Source of the DNA: Myripristis murdjan | Lineage: Eukaryota > Chordata > Actinopteri > Holocentriformes > Holocentridae | Assembly (NCBI RefSeq): GCF_902150065.1 | Contig: NC_043995.1 | Coordinates: forward strand, 26,172,001-26,236,000 | Length of the DNA: 64,000 nucleotides | Direction: 5' to 3' | Shown here: positions 1 through 12,686 of the stretch, piece after piece | Position numbering within the stretch: position 1 is the stretch's first letter | How the letters are laid out: each line of letters opens with the position of its first letter | The notes under the pieces: model-generated | What the model was told of the DNA's origin: nothing | Seen by the model: only the letters and a program-made list of their open reading frames with translations | Databases searched by the model: none | Translations under genes and position numbers: made by a program

Positions 1-16
1 CTACAGTGTGACTCAC

Positions 17-557
17 CTACTAAATGGATGGCTGCCTTGGCTTTGCTGCTGATTTGCCTCAGTGTGTTGTGGGGATCTGAGGAAAGGTAGACAAATGTGA
101 GCTTGTCTCAAATAATCCACGAAAGCTAAAAAAAAAAAAAACATCCCGCGATACCTTTGGCATTTGGCAAAGAGCAACCAAGCATATCACCTGTCGCTTT
201 GCTGGTTTCCTTCTCGATCAGTGCTTCTTTCTGGCCTGACTGCATCTGTAGGCAAGGGAGCAAACCGGCAGTTTGATGAGTGATTTGGAAAGCAGCAGTT
301 CTGTCCCAACAAATACAGGCTTCTAAAACATTTTCTAATGAAACTGAAGACAGAGAACTAGTCCTTACCATCCTTTCTGGCCTTCCGCTCCAGTACCAAG
401 CAAATAACAGGGCGCCGGCTACACAGAGGGACACGATGAAGACTACGCTGCACACCCGCCACCTCCACCGTGAAGATGCGATCTTTTCAACCACAACCAC
501 CGTCCTCTCTCCAAGGCCAGCTTCCACGGTGCCCGGTGCCATTGTGTATGAAGCCAT
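17..557 (-). CDS. tnf: TNF-alpha, 5' three coding exons (partial gene)
   Basis: Tumour necrosis factor is a type II membrane cytokine that is shed as a trimer and signals through TNF receptors in inflammation. Three coding exons are visible: 369-557 (63 codons, begins MASYTMAPGT), 191-245 and 17-76. Each has GT/AG borders and the phases agree (0, 1, 1). Exon 1 encodes a short acidic cytoplasmic tail and one membrane segment (about residues 37-56, ending FAWYW-GRP), the hallmark of fish TNF. Exon 2 (starts MQSGQKEAL) is stalk. Exon 3 (starts DPHNTLRQ) ends in AAIHLVG, the first beta strand of the TNF homology domain. The fourth exon, with most of that domain, lies beyond base 1. The ATG at 557 is chosen because it opens the family's usual N-terminus. 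TNF-N follows in the same orientation, the expected fish TNF tandem pair. Confidence 0.93.
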
Positions 558-699
558 AGTGTGTGCCACTAAATTCAAAGGCTTTACTGTTTGCTGCTGA
601 GAAGAATTAGCCGTAATGAAACACCTCAGTGAATAATCTGAATCTGAAGAATCGTCAGGTGCTTCCAGTGCTCTGTGATGGTACGTCTCTTTGTGTTGC

Positions 700-790
700 T
701 TTTGTGTTAGAGTGAACTTCTGCCAGGGGAGCTTGTAGTATTTATGCTGTAGCAGCTGCTTCTGCAGAAGGGAAACTCCAGTGATGTCAT
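700..790 (-). promoter_or_regulatory. tnf: TNF-alpha core promoter with TATA-like, kappaB and CRE-like elements
   Basis: Read on the minus strand, a TATA-like CATAAATAC lies at about 739-747, which would place transcription start near 710-718 and give a 5' leader of about 155 bases. GGGAAACTCC at 770-779 fits the NF-kappaB consensus GGGRNNYYCC. TGATGTCA at 782-789 resembles a CRE/AP-1 site. The order and tight spacing match what is known of vertebrate TNF promoters. Binding is inferred. Confidence 0.7.
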
Positions 791-3700
791 GTAAGTGTAG
801 ACTGGAGCAGTGCAGCCTGGGCCACGGAGGAAGAGCTGGGACCGGAGAGGGAAAGAGAAGTCACAGAAATTTGAGAGGACTTTTACCAGAGTGCGGTACT
901 GAATGGGAATCGTGGTTTCAGGATGGGAAAGTGTTTGGCTGCTACTTTATAACGTTTTGAAAAAAATTACACAGTGTGGCAACACTAGAATAGACAGACA
1001 GACAAATACATACATACACACACACACAGACACACACACGAACACAGGCAGTCACCCAGAGCCAGACACAAACTCACACACAAACACACAGTGAGCTTAT
1101 GTGGTGAGATTTTATTATGGCTTGGGTTACCAAAAGAATGTGAGCGCTATCTGAATCCATCTGTCATCGTGCATACTTTGATGTCACAGCAGACCAGATG
1201 CCCTGAAATCCCATTTCATGGTCTTGTAAGTATGTGGTCCTGTAACTACATGAATCCACCTGCAAAGCAGTGATTTAAAGAGTCAAAAGTGTCATTATTT
1301 AAGGATTAGTATTGATATAGTGGTTCACACACACACATACACTCCCACCCCCAACCACCCATAAAAAAGGGAAGAACATGATATTTGGTTGTGAATAGGG
1401 TGAAATAAAACTTTTCCTGGGTAAAGTATGCAGCGTGGATCATGTACCACAGACACTCAGGATAGCCAAGTTCCTTTTTCATGTTGAGAAACTAACCCCG
1501 ATGTACAGTTAGACACATCATCATCGTACTCTAGTTTTATGTAAACACATTTGAATATCTCCGTCTCAAAAGAGAAAACAGGGCTTAGGCAACTTCGTCT
1601 TTCTGTTTCAGTTCTTGGAGCTGATGCAACCGAGTCCAAACCACTGAACAAACAGGTTTTCAAAACTTCTCCTTATCCATCGTTGTCTCTCCTCTGGTTT
1701 CCCCCATTTCACTTTCTTACTCGGCCGCCTTTGTTGGAAACAGAACCTACAAGACTATGGGCTTTTCATGATGCATTCCTGAAATGTGTGCTAAGTTGCG
1801 TTTTTCATGTCATTATGCTATTTTTAGCACCTGTCTTTCTCGTTTGCTTTCCCTTCCATCGTACTTCCCTGGTTTGGTGAATGGTTCTCCAAATGGCTGT
1901 TTGCTCAAACTCACAGCATGCACTTGTACGAGCTGTATATTTGTGCATCCTGGAAACAAGACAGGGCCCCGGAGTTACAACACTGAGTATTACCGCTGCG
2001 GTTTTATCTGCATCTGTACGTGTGGGACAGTGGTGATATCACATCTTTTCATCTCTGGCACTGACTGTTTCATTCCTACATGCAGTCACAAACCGACCGC
2101 AAAAAGTTGCATGAAAGCATCATCATCATCATCATCATGCACACCCACATGACAGACACACACAAACACACCGATACACAAATTCCTTCCTCACAGTTCC
2201 TCCTGCTTCTTCACGCTCTTACGCCCTCTAATTAACAAGCTTAAGACACCGAGCGAGAGCTCCTAGGTAACGATACATGGCGACCACGTACATGAAACTC
2301 ATGTGGGCTACATTTCCCAGCATATTAACTGAAATTAACACCAGTTTGTGTTTGATTGAATTTATCCGTTACTTGCCACCTGACATTGCACCATAGGCTT
2401 CATAACTGTTTGGCTCTGTGGTCTGTTCAGTCATTGCCACCTGACAAAAGCCTGTGTTTTCCCAGTGTGTGACAAAGTCAGAGGTCATCTGTAATATGTA
2501 ACTCACAAACTCCCACCGGATTCCACACGGAGACAAATACCTCTTTTCATGACGCTGGGGAATATAAACCTAATGAGATCAAAGATGGGAAACTCAAGCT
2601 CCACAGGTAAGGGCTTCATATCTGGGTGCCCTTTTCCCCATCCTGTTCGCAATGCCTTTATCTCCATCAGGCCTCTCCCGGTTGTGCGGTGGCAAATTCT
2701 CCACATACGATGTTATGAGCGCTTTGGAAAAGCCCCCTTTTGTTCTGTCATGATTTTGCCCAGGAATTGCATCACCAGGTCCCAGAGTGTGGTCATCACA
2801 CGATTAAGCTCAACTACAATGCCAAATAAGATTATGAGTACCTCAGGGCAGGAAAGAATGGAGGAAGGAACCAAGGATGGAGGGAAGGTGGGTGGGAGGG
2901 CGGGCGGGAGGAAGGAAGGAAGGAAGTAAACGATGGCTGTAGGGGAGTTATTTTGAGAGAATTAGACATAGTGTTTGTGTGATGTGATGTGCTGCGCCGC
3001 CATATTTTCACATTTGCGTGGTTGCACAATCAAAGGTGCAAGTTTGAAGAGACAAAAGACCCACATCACAAGGCTTTGGTTTCCTAGTCACCGATCTTTC
3101 TTCAGTATTCCCATGTGTTTAGAGGGAGCCGCCGGTATGTAAGGAAACAAACAAGGCCAAAATGAGGATTAACCACACAGGCAAGGTGGATTCCACCTTC
3201 AACAGTCTGTTTAGTCTTGTAGGATTCAACCATCATTTTTGGAAGATCACAGGCCCTTTTTTTTTTCTTTAGACATAACCATAAAAGTAGTGGGGAGAGA
3301 AATACTTCCTTCCAAATCCTGAGGGTACATTTGCACGGCCTAGAAATCAATTTAACCTAAAATGTAAAAGATAGGAACGATATATTTTCAGTATCAAGTT
3401 GGAGAATCGTTCAGTTTTGCCTTGGAGTTATAAAATATTTTAAAAGTTGGAACAGGTTAGAAAGCTGCTGTGCATATCCCTGTATGTGAATGTGTGCGTA
3501 TGAATTTGCGTGTGTGAGTGTGTGTGTATGTGTGTAAGTGTGTGTATGTGTAATTGACAGGCAAACCCAAAAGGAAATTCAATGCCCTCATGGGCTAATT
3601 AGCTGTTTTTAAGTAGAAGCTTCATGTGTGTTTTCCTGTTTAATATCAATTACAGAATTTACACTGAAAAAAGAAAAAAAAAATCTGAATTTATTCCATT

Positions 3701-4699
3701 TAAAATGCAACAAACGTAGAGGAACTTGTTTTGGGGGAATTGATGCAGTGGCATATCAATCAGAATTAGAGATTTGCAGGACATTTTGACAACAAGCCTT
3801 CACATTTAAAGCAAAATGACAGTGTAGCAGAGGATTTGATGAGGATGAGGGCACTGAGTGTGTATGCAGCATGTATGTGAAGTGATGTTTCACATACACA
3901 CGGCTGCACAACATTTTTAGAGTGCAAAATCAGAATTGTCTTTGTGTGCTACTGAGCAGATTTTGGGCCAATAGGATACAAATTTGAAATAGTTTACTGC
4001 ATGATGGAGAACTGAGATATGCATTGAGGGTGTGGAGGGAAGGAGGAGGGATGAGGGTCGAGGGGTGATGCAAAAACTGAGAGCAAGGGAAGAGGAACGG
4101 ATTAAGGTGCACCTAAATCCTTTTTGTGCAGAAACGGGATGTGTTCAAGACGTGATCTTTGTTCCCAAACTTAGTTGTGAAACTTCATTTTCTGAAGAAG
4201 CCGGCGAACGACATTTATTCCTGTGCTCAGATGTTCCTGGCCATTTCAGGGATTTGAATTCACAACATTCCAGACACAAGCCCACTTCTCTAATCTTAAA
4301 GTAACCAGTTCCTGCATAAAAAAAAAAAAAAAAAAAACGGCTTAACTGAAGAAATGAAAGAACAAAATAGTACTCATTTCCCTCAAACTCATTGCCTCAG
4401 TAAATCTTGTTTTCATGTTACAGACAGTCTGACATTTGCTTTAAAATTATTCAGTGGCTATATTCTCAGGTTAATAATGCGGTCATCATGTTAAAAAAAA
4501 AAGAAAGAAAAAAGAATAGGCTAAGAAGAAAGAAATGTCTAGATAATGGCTTATTCACTAAAGGAGAGAATTCTTTTTTCTCCTACAGCTATTAGGCCTG
4601 TCCTTGCTCTTGGAAATCACATGATAAATGGTTCCTCCATCATGACCATTATCATGTGATATATTACATGTATTAAAAAAAAATCCATATCTAAATCTA

Positions 4700-4700
4700 C

Positions 4701-4731
<31 letters not shown>
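4700..4731. repeat. (GATA)n microsatellite followed by a CAGG/CAGA-rich tract
   Basis: About eight GATA/GATA-like units, followed up to about 4790 by degenerate CAGACAGG repeats. Seen directly. Confidence 0.9.
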
Positions 4732-7220
4732 GCTATAGATAGACATACAGACAGGCAGACAGACAGGCAGACAGACCGGCAGGCAGGCCTACAGAAACAC
4801 TTTCAGCTGGGTGGAAGATATTTCATGAACTATATCACACTGGAATACTGGAAGTACATCCCAACAACAACTTTAAGTCACTTGACCTAAAGTCAAGTGA
4901 TTCACAGCAGGGAAATTACAACACTGAAGATCTGATGACAGCCTTTTTCTTTTTTTTTTTTTTTTATATATATGTACATATATTTATCACTCTTTCTGTG
5001 GAAAGAGACCATATCTAATATTAAATTGTGTGAGAAAGGAAGTCTGCATCACGCAACTTGGTGTTCGTTATGACAGGAAGGTGATGCAGAGCTCGACCGC
5101 ATTAGGTATTTCCAGGACTAATGACGGCTAATAAAAGCAACGGAATTGGCTATTGGTTGTTGCTCATGTAATAATTAGGCAGCTTGTTTTAATAGGAAGA
5201 TGTCAAATATTTAAGCACTTATCTGAGCAGCAAGCACAGGGTCTCACAGTGGGTTTAGAGTACATCCTCAAAAACAAAACAAAACAAAACAAAATAAAAC
5301 AACAACAAAAAAAAAATGCAACATTTGCATCTCCTGAACAGGCTGAATATTTTTACTGCAGCAGTAGAAATGGTAGAATTGGTTGAAACTTTTGGTTTGG
5401 TTGAACTTTTAATCCCTTGCCCCTAAAAATATGAGAAAAGTCCCGGTTATTTTGAAGATGGCCAATAAAACCACTGGTATAAGAAAAGAACAATGCATTT
5501 GTTTTCAAGAAGCAATTACCCTTTATGCAATTCACCTTACTGAATGTTCCCCTTATCATCCTTAAAAAATCACCTGGAATGTGCACCAGAAACTCCAGTA
5601 TGTTGCTATTTGTGTGTCTCGCTTGCTCATATTTACTTTCTTTTAAGTTCTACATCAAAGACAAACTTCCACACGTGGCCAGCGAAGTTCCTGTTCAAAC
5701 CAGTGAATCTCAAAATCTCTCGTCACGAGAGGCTTCACTTAAAAGCCGACACACACACACACACACAGCGGACATTACAGACAATAGATTACAAGGCACT
5801 ACAGAGGCCAGAGCAAACAAAGGCAGCAGTGTTGTGCATGTGTGATGAAGTCAGCCTCGAGATCCCTGATGGATCTGACGTCATCCCCCTCACCTAAAAC
5901 AGGAAGCGCTTCTCCTGGGCCTGACATGCCAGCAGCGTTTGTGAATAACGAGGAGACGACGGGCAAAACACACATTTCTTACACGAGATACATAAGATAT
6001 GAGTCGAGTTACGCCTAGTCAGATCTGTTTACAAAGTGATTTTAACAGAACAGATTCACCTTTCAGTGCTTTACTGCATAAAAAGGAACAATATCACAGA
6101 AGCCAGCATTTGCATGTGGATGTGTGTGTGTGTGTGTTTGTGTGTGTGCCTTAATGGGCAAAACCGGAGAAGCAAATGACACTCAGTGCCCTTATCGGCT
6201 AATTAGCCATTTAGCCCGTGTTTGATGGCTTGTTAAAATTCCAAATTTACAAAATGTACATTGAATAAAAATCTGAATTAATTGTGCTTAAAATGCAACA
6301 CATGCAGAGGAATTTGTCCTGTGTCAAAAAATAGACAGTCAAGACGTCCTCGTGTGGGAGTCACATGGCCACACCTGAAGCTGGGAGGAGGGCACAAGTG
6401 CACCTGTCAGGCTGGGACCCGCCCCCTTCAGGTGCAGCCCCCTCACCTGGATCAGAGGTTACTGATCATGCCTTCCTCTTTTTGTTCTTTCTTTCTGACC
6501 TGAGCCATGCTGTGTGTGTCTTTAGTTAATATTTTAATGCCCTTTATTGTGCACCGTTTCCGTTGAGACTGTTTTGATGTTAATAATTTTCCTTTCTCTT
6601 TCCAAAAAGAAATGAAAATAAACCTTGCACCCTGGATTCCTGCCTCGTCTGTCTCTCTGAAGCACACTCAGCCGTTAGATTTGAATGTAACACAGACACT
6701 CACAAGACGTTTGGGCTCGTGAGACATTTTCAAAATTAAACTTTCATGTTTGTTGGGTTGTTCAGTTCTATTCATCTGAATAATTAAGATAGAATCAGAA
6801 TTAATCACATTTAAACGCAATAATTGAGGGATTTTGGTCGAGTTGGTGCACACTAAAAGCTTTCCGAGTTTCATAGTGTGCGCTCACGGTACGAGAACAA
6901 GATCTCACAAGTAGTGCAAAGGGAAAGTGTTGGACAGATTATAGATCGTAATCTGGATTATACACATGTAGCACTCAACTGCTGAAATTTACAAGAACAG
7001 GCTGTAGGGAGCCGGATCACAGGATGCTTTAAGTTCAAGTGTGTCACTCTCTTACAGAGGATGTATGACAACAAGGATGATTAATATTGCACCAAATTTG
7101 AGGTTTCCTGCTTTGAACCTTCCGCTCCACACAGGGCGTAAATAAATGTCACTGCACTTGTACAGTAACAAGCGTGGGTACGCTGGCCTCAAGCCAGAAA
7201 ATTAAGGAACAACCGCTTTC

Positions 7221-7260
7221 ATATTGGCACCGATGAGGTTCTGAGAGCAGGTGCCAATAT
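7221..7260. repeat. Short perfect inverted repeat (hairpin)
   Basis: ATATTGGCACC at 7221-7231 is exactly complementary to GGTGCCAATAT at 7250-7260, with an 18-base loop. It lies about 450 bases beyond the likely TNF-N polyadenylation signal. No function is evident. Confidence 0.75.
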
Positions 7261-7708
7261 TATTCAGATATAATGTCTTTGAATATTTCCAGTTTGTATA
7301 GGCCCAAGTTCCTGTTTAGTGTTGCAACCTGGCAACCTGGCAACCTGAACCCTTAAAGCAGGAAAGACAGAAGAGTGATTTTCTTTCTTCCTTTCTTTCT
7401 GTCTTTCTTTTTTTTGCTGAGGGGCTAAAGGGTCTTGTCAAGGAGTGCAACTCATTTGAGAAAATGATAGTGTGATTTGGTTAATCTCTGATTTGGTGGG
7501 ACTTGGCGCCACCTAGTGGTCAGATAGCGCCTAACAGTAAAAAGTGAAGAAATGGACACAATGGCTTTCTGACTTAAAAATAAAATAACCGTCATTACTT
7601 TTAATAACACATTCATTTGCTTGCCGTATTTGAAACTAAACTGCCACAGTGTATTACTTCATAGCATAAGTTAATCCAACTAAAGCCCCATACAAATACA
7701 ACTTTACA

Positions 7709-7714
7709 TTTATT
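7709..7714 (-). terminator. lta: Likely polyadenylation signal of TNF-N
   Basis: AATAAA on the minus strand (TTTATT on plus), about 570 bases downstream of the TNF-N stop codon. It is the first canonical hexamer found in the expected place. Confidence 0.5.
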
Positions 7715-8286
7715 TAAAAGACAGATAGCTTAAAGACAAAATAATAATAATAAAAAAACATCTCATGTTAAGATAAATCCTGAATGAAAACACATGCAAC
7801 AGTACAGAATCCTCTAATTTTACACTAATATGGTGGTTTGCTGGTATAGTTGGCAGATATTGACCTTTTAGTAAAAATTCCTGTAAATGCCAGCCAATGT
7901 TTCTCAGTGTCAGCTGCATGAAGATGAAAATGGGGTTTTACCCGACAGCTTCTGGGATTTCAGGCAACAAATCCTGCAGTGAAACCTGCCTCACCATGTT
8001 TTATGGAGCTGCCAGCCAAGCCATGAATTCCTCAGAATGGGTTTCAATAGAGAGCTTTAGTGTCCCGTCATTGTATAAGTGATGATTCAGAGACTTTACC
8101 ACCCTGCACAAGATGAAATTCAGAGTGAATCCCTCTAATTTTGGATATCTTTTTGGCATGAAAATGTTCAGATTTAAATATATACAGTATCTTTGGTTTA
8201 AAAACATTAGTAACAACCTTAAAAACCTCATCCCAAACATTAGACTCTTCTCTCTTGTGTGATATTTTATGCCTGGAGACTCAGTG

Positions 8287-11200
8287 CTACAGGATTCGAA
8301 AGGCTCCCCAATATGTGTCATGTGGCTCTGTAAGACAATCATTTGAGATGCTTAAACTAACACTGTCTCCTTCTTCAAGCTTGATGATCTTGGACACCGA
8401 CACAGAGCCCCCTTTCCCAGTTGAGTCGACTGCCATAAACAGCAGCCTCTCCACTCTGCCATATCTGGCGTTTTTGTACAGAGTCACATTCCCTCTCGTC
8501 TGCTGTCCTTTCTTCTCTATGAAGGTAACGTGAGCATAGGAGAAGTACAGGCCTCCTCTTGAGCAGTGGATGGAGTTGTTCTGCACGACGAGCGAGCAGG
8601 AGTCACAGGAGGAAATTTCTCTGTCTGTCTGCCAGCGATGATCAAGACCTGACAGGGAGAAGATTAAACAAATCTTTATTTAGGCATTCGGCTGTAAAAA
8701 AAAAAAAAAAAAAAAAAGCATTCTTGCTCTCAACTCATCCATAAAACTTTGGCGAGTGACACAATGAGGCCTCGTCGGTTCGGTTTCATGACACACCCAT
8801 CAAAAAGGCACTTTTGGAGCATTCATATTCAAATTATCATCACAAGTTTATATGAAGGCATCCGATAAAGAAAGCTGATCATCCAGTTAATGTCTCAGCT
8901 GCTTTTAGCTGACAGATGAAGCCGCCGCAAACATATTGATGATGTCTGTTGCTGTGGGCTGTAATTATATATTGCTGTTTCAGGTTGGTGTCGCCCACAT
9001 TAGAGAGCTGCTATGAGTTCTAGATTTGTAGATTTTGGAACCCACTTCACAAAGGAAAAACACAGTGAAGTGGGAGGAAAACAATATATGGTGTTGGAAA
9101 CATGACGAGGCTATATCTTTCTCTCTCCCGGCAGTGGGTTAACCTGTTTGTGAGTGGGTAAATGTGTGCTATGTCTATTTTTAGATTTATTAGAGGCTGA
9201 CACATAGAGTATTTAAAAAATGTTGTTGATTTGAACATGTAGGTAGATCAAGGCTGTGCACAAGATGTTGTATAAATGTGCAAATAACCAGAGGTTGATT
9301 GAAAAAAAAAAAAAAGTCACATTCCTATCCTGCATTTGCTCACTGAAGCTAAACTTACACCAACCAAAAATGCCATAGTTTTGCTGCAACATCACATCAC
9401 ATAAAAAATAACTAGATGTTTTGCACCTCTTTTTATACACCTTTCCCTGTGACGCAGTGATCCTCTAAAATTTAGAAAAATGTAGAATGAACCAAGGCCT
9501 TCAAGCAAAGACAAACCCAAACAGAGCTGAGGAGCTTAATGACCCGGAGTTTGTGGTTCAAAGGAAAAATCCCCTCTTACACTGTTATATATCGTCAATT
9601 TATGATGCTCGGAGTTATTTTTGCCACCAACTGTAAATGTTTTTTGTGGTGTGTCCACTTTCCCTCAACCTGCTCCGTCTACTTCTGCTTCAGTTAATGA
9701 TTTCCTACATTTCCCAGAATGACGTTCAACGGCGCCCAGAGAAGGGGCCTGAACACGAGGCATTCAGAATGTGTAGGAGGAGAGAACAATAGCGATAGTG
9801 ACACCAAAAGGGCAAGATTTTCCAGTTTAAAAAAAGTGTGAGTGGTGCCCCTTTTGGATTTCTGCCTGTGGTTAGCTGTTGGTGTAAAATGGCTCTAGAA
9901 ATACACCGTTCCTCTTTGGTTTTGAGGGACTGAGACCACAACCTCGTTTTCACTCATGCAAATAGCTTGACGTAATCTGACATTGTCTACTTTGGGACAG
10001 TTATCCATGGCAAGAAGAAAAACCTGACCATCAGAAGAATAAAATTGACCCAGAAATACAAGGTATATCACTGTATTGTTTTAGAGTGGATTTTTCCTTT
10101 ACCCGCTCAGCTCCTCATCACAACTATCAGCGTCTGGGCTCGTAAAAATGAAAGCTCTCAGACATCGTTCATGTTAAGACATGCATGTTATGGGTTTGGA
10201 CTCTGTCTATCTAAGCTCAAAATTTCAGTTCAATTCAAAGCTCCTGTCAGTAACACAGAGTTTAGGGCTACCTCAAAGTCTGAAGACACATGTGACAAGG
10301 TAGCAGGAAATGACTATAAATAGTTACCACATTGTTGTAAAGTCCAAAATCATCCGGGCACATCAATTTACCACGAAAGAAGAACTCCAAAACAACAGAT
10401 AAGTGTTAAATCTGACCAAACAACAACAACGACAAACAAAAGAAGAAGTGGCACTCACCCATAATTAGCTGGATGAATGAGAAAGGATCACCTGGAAAGC
10501 ATTATGATGACAATTTCACTTCCTGATGTCAAAATTTTATTAATGTTTGAGGTTTTGGGAAACTTTGGTGCTTTTTGATTCAACACAATGGAAATGATAA
10601 CTTACTTTACTGTAAATCAGTGCAGTCAGTTTGACCGCACAAGGAGACCTACTTCTATTTTCATATCCATAAACTTTATAGATCTATAGGATGAAAATAC
10701 ACTTAACTTACTTGTTATCTTCGAAGGAGGGTTGTCTGCAAGAGAAATGGCCTCATGTCACAATGTGTTTCCATTCATGTTGGTAATAGACAGCTTCATG
10801 TATTTGTTATACACTCATAAGCATTTTGTTTGACTGGTGCGATATCTTTAGAAAGCATGGTCGTTATTGTTAATAAATATGTTAAAATTTAACATTAAAT
10901 ACAAAGCACAGCACCTGGAGTGCTATTGCCCGGGCTCGGTGTGGAGACACGATCCTTGAAAACAACAGAGGACAAATTACATCATCATCAGCAGCAGCAA
11001 CAACATCACCATCATCATTGTAATCATCTTCATCATGGATTATCATCTTCATATGCAACATCATCGTCATCATCAACAACAACAATATATTGTGTCATCA
11101 TCACGTAGTCTGACTATAAATAGCAGCGGATTATAATTGGACGGCTGTGATCCAGACTAATTTACGAGCCACCCGACCGGCCCGGCTCAGGATCAGCCGG

Positions 11201-11885
11201 CTCAGCTCACGGCTCCCAGGTGAGATAACTCATGTCTGCAGGGGAAACGGCATTTTGATGATGAAACTATGGAAAAACCCCACAGAGTAGTACCTGTGGT
11301 AGTACCTGTTTGACATGTCATATTACGAAATATGTTATCACCTCAGGGTGCTGATTATAATCACATGAACCACATGGTCACATATGTGACAGCATGAGAA
11401 AAAGCAAAAGTGTGCGACCTGGTTTGATTTGATTTGTGACGCAATTTGATTTAATTGTCACCTGCAGTTCTTGTTAGACCCGTATAATATGTTTTCACAC
11501 ATGGACACCACTGCTATATCACGTGTTAACTTTACATTCAATTTGATTTTATTTTGTGGAAAGCAGAATCTTTTTACACAAATGACTTAGAGTCTGCGTA
11601 CAGCTTATTGCCAAATTTTAGATATTAGTTCTGACAACATCAACATCAAATTTGATTACTTTACAGATTATAATGCCATTTTGGTTGGGGTGTGTGCCAT
11701 TTCTACCACATGACACACACACTCCAACCCTGAATGTGAACATACACCAGAGAGTGTTTTACCTTTTCAGTCAAACTTAGCTTGACTGAGACGAGAACTG
11801 CAGCCAAAACCACCACTGCCGCGGTGAGCAGGCCGCACCACACCTGCATTACCAGGTACCTAGTGCACCTTGATTGACCCCCCAT
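8287..11885 (-). CDS. lta: TNF-N (lymphotoxin-like TNF superfamily ligand)
   Basis: A type II TNF-family cytokine, called TNF-New or lymphotoxin-alpha-like in fish, found beside TNF-alpha. Four exons join in phase: 11763-11885 (41 codons, MGGQSRCTRYL start, one membrane segment at about residues 17-36), 10915-10954, 10712-10735 and 8287-8648, giving 182 residues. The last exon carries most of the TNF homology domain: NNSIHC-RGGLYFSYAHVTF, the receptor-contact strands, and the terminal WGAFRIL, which corresponds to the family's FFG-F-L ending. The two middle exons are tiny (40 and 24 bases). The model lacks a clear AHL-type first beta strand, so an exon may be missing from the 2-kb third intron, or that strand may have diverged. 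Orientation and order match the fish TNF pair. The family call is secure from the last exon; the middle exons are less certain. Confidence 0.85.
10975..11100. repeat. CAT/CAG/CAA-rich simple repeat in TNF-N intron 1
   Basis: Interrupted trinucleotide tract (CATCAT, CAGCAG, CAACAA). It explains the histidine- and serine-rich open frames on both strands, which are not genes. Confidence 0.85.
11115..11219 (+). promoter_or_regulatory. Possible antisense core promoter and first exon inside TNF-N intron 1
   Basis: On the plus strand TATAAATA at 11115-11122 is followed about 25-30 bases later by a GC-rich stretch that ends in CTCCCAG|GTGAGA, a good splice donor at 11219/11220. This arrangement is what a TATA promoter with a short first exon would look like. 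No downstream exon or protein was recognised on this strand, so it may be fortuitous or belong to a non-coding RNA. Confidence 0.25.
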
Positions 11886-11889
11886 TCTG

Positions 11890-12643
11890 TACAACACACA
11901 CACACACACACACACACATACACACAGAAACACACGCGGGAACAGAGTGTACAGAGACAAATGTGTGAGTACCAGCATGATCATGTTGTACATATTATGC
12001 ATGCACCTGTAGGCTCTGTCCGTACCCCCTCTGGGATTTCACCTTGATAGGCATTTCCCCTTGACCAAAGTCTAGCCTGCCACCATATCGTTTGTGGCTG
12101 CCTAATTGAATTACAAAGAGACCTACAGAAACTCTCACTGACTGTTGAAAGGTCAGTGGTCTTGAACAGATCACTGAGATAAGGGGTTTCTCATAAACTC
12201 TAAGAAGTGACTGTAGACCGACGGTTTCCTGTAGCATACTCTGTGGGGCGCACGATACGCTGTGCTTCTCACAGCACAGCATTTATGACATTCATATATT
12301 TAGCAATTCACTTCACATGTGATACATTATCACCAATCAGAAAAGCAAAAGGACTGAGTGACACTTAACAGCAATCTGACAAGTTTAACTGGGCCACTGC
12401 TTCCCAGATGGTTGCCTTTTCATGACTATATTTGAGAGGAGTTGTGAATAACAAAAAATTAAAATTCATTATGTGTTGTTGGAACTATCAACAGGAATGA
12501 CAAGTGTAAAATTGCAGCATCTGTTCAGGTTTGGTGCTAATTGGATCAATCAGGTGTGATCGCCCCAAGACGGCCAATCTTTAACATCACAGCTGAATCT
12601 CCTGTGCATGACTCTGTAACATGTGGACCAGAACATCAGCACC

Positions 12644-12686
<43 letters not shown>

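Larger units (their letters stand above)
791..7700. other. Intergenic region between TNF-alpha promoter and TNF-N 3' end
   Basis: No coding exon was recognised. The stretch holds CA-rich tracts (about 1010-1090, 5748-5767), a CAT run (about 2118-2138), TG runs (about 3500-3550, 6118-6148), a GATA array and a small hairpin. Short open frames here are AT-rich or repeat-derived and show no family resemblance. Confidence 0.6.

Noticed and set aside
6330-6680. Block ending in an AATAAA-containing, TGCCTCGTCTGTCTCTCTG-like segment, reminiscent of a fish LTR or other retroelement end
   Set aside because: No clear boundaries, partner or coding part could be seen, so it was not annotated as an element.
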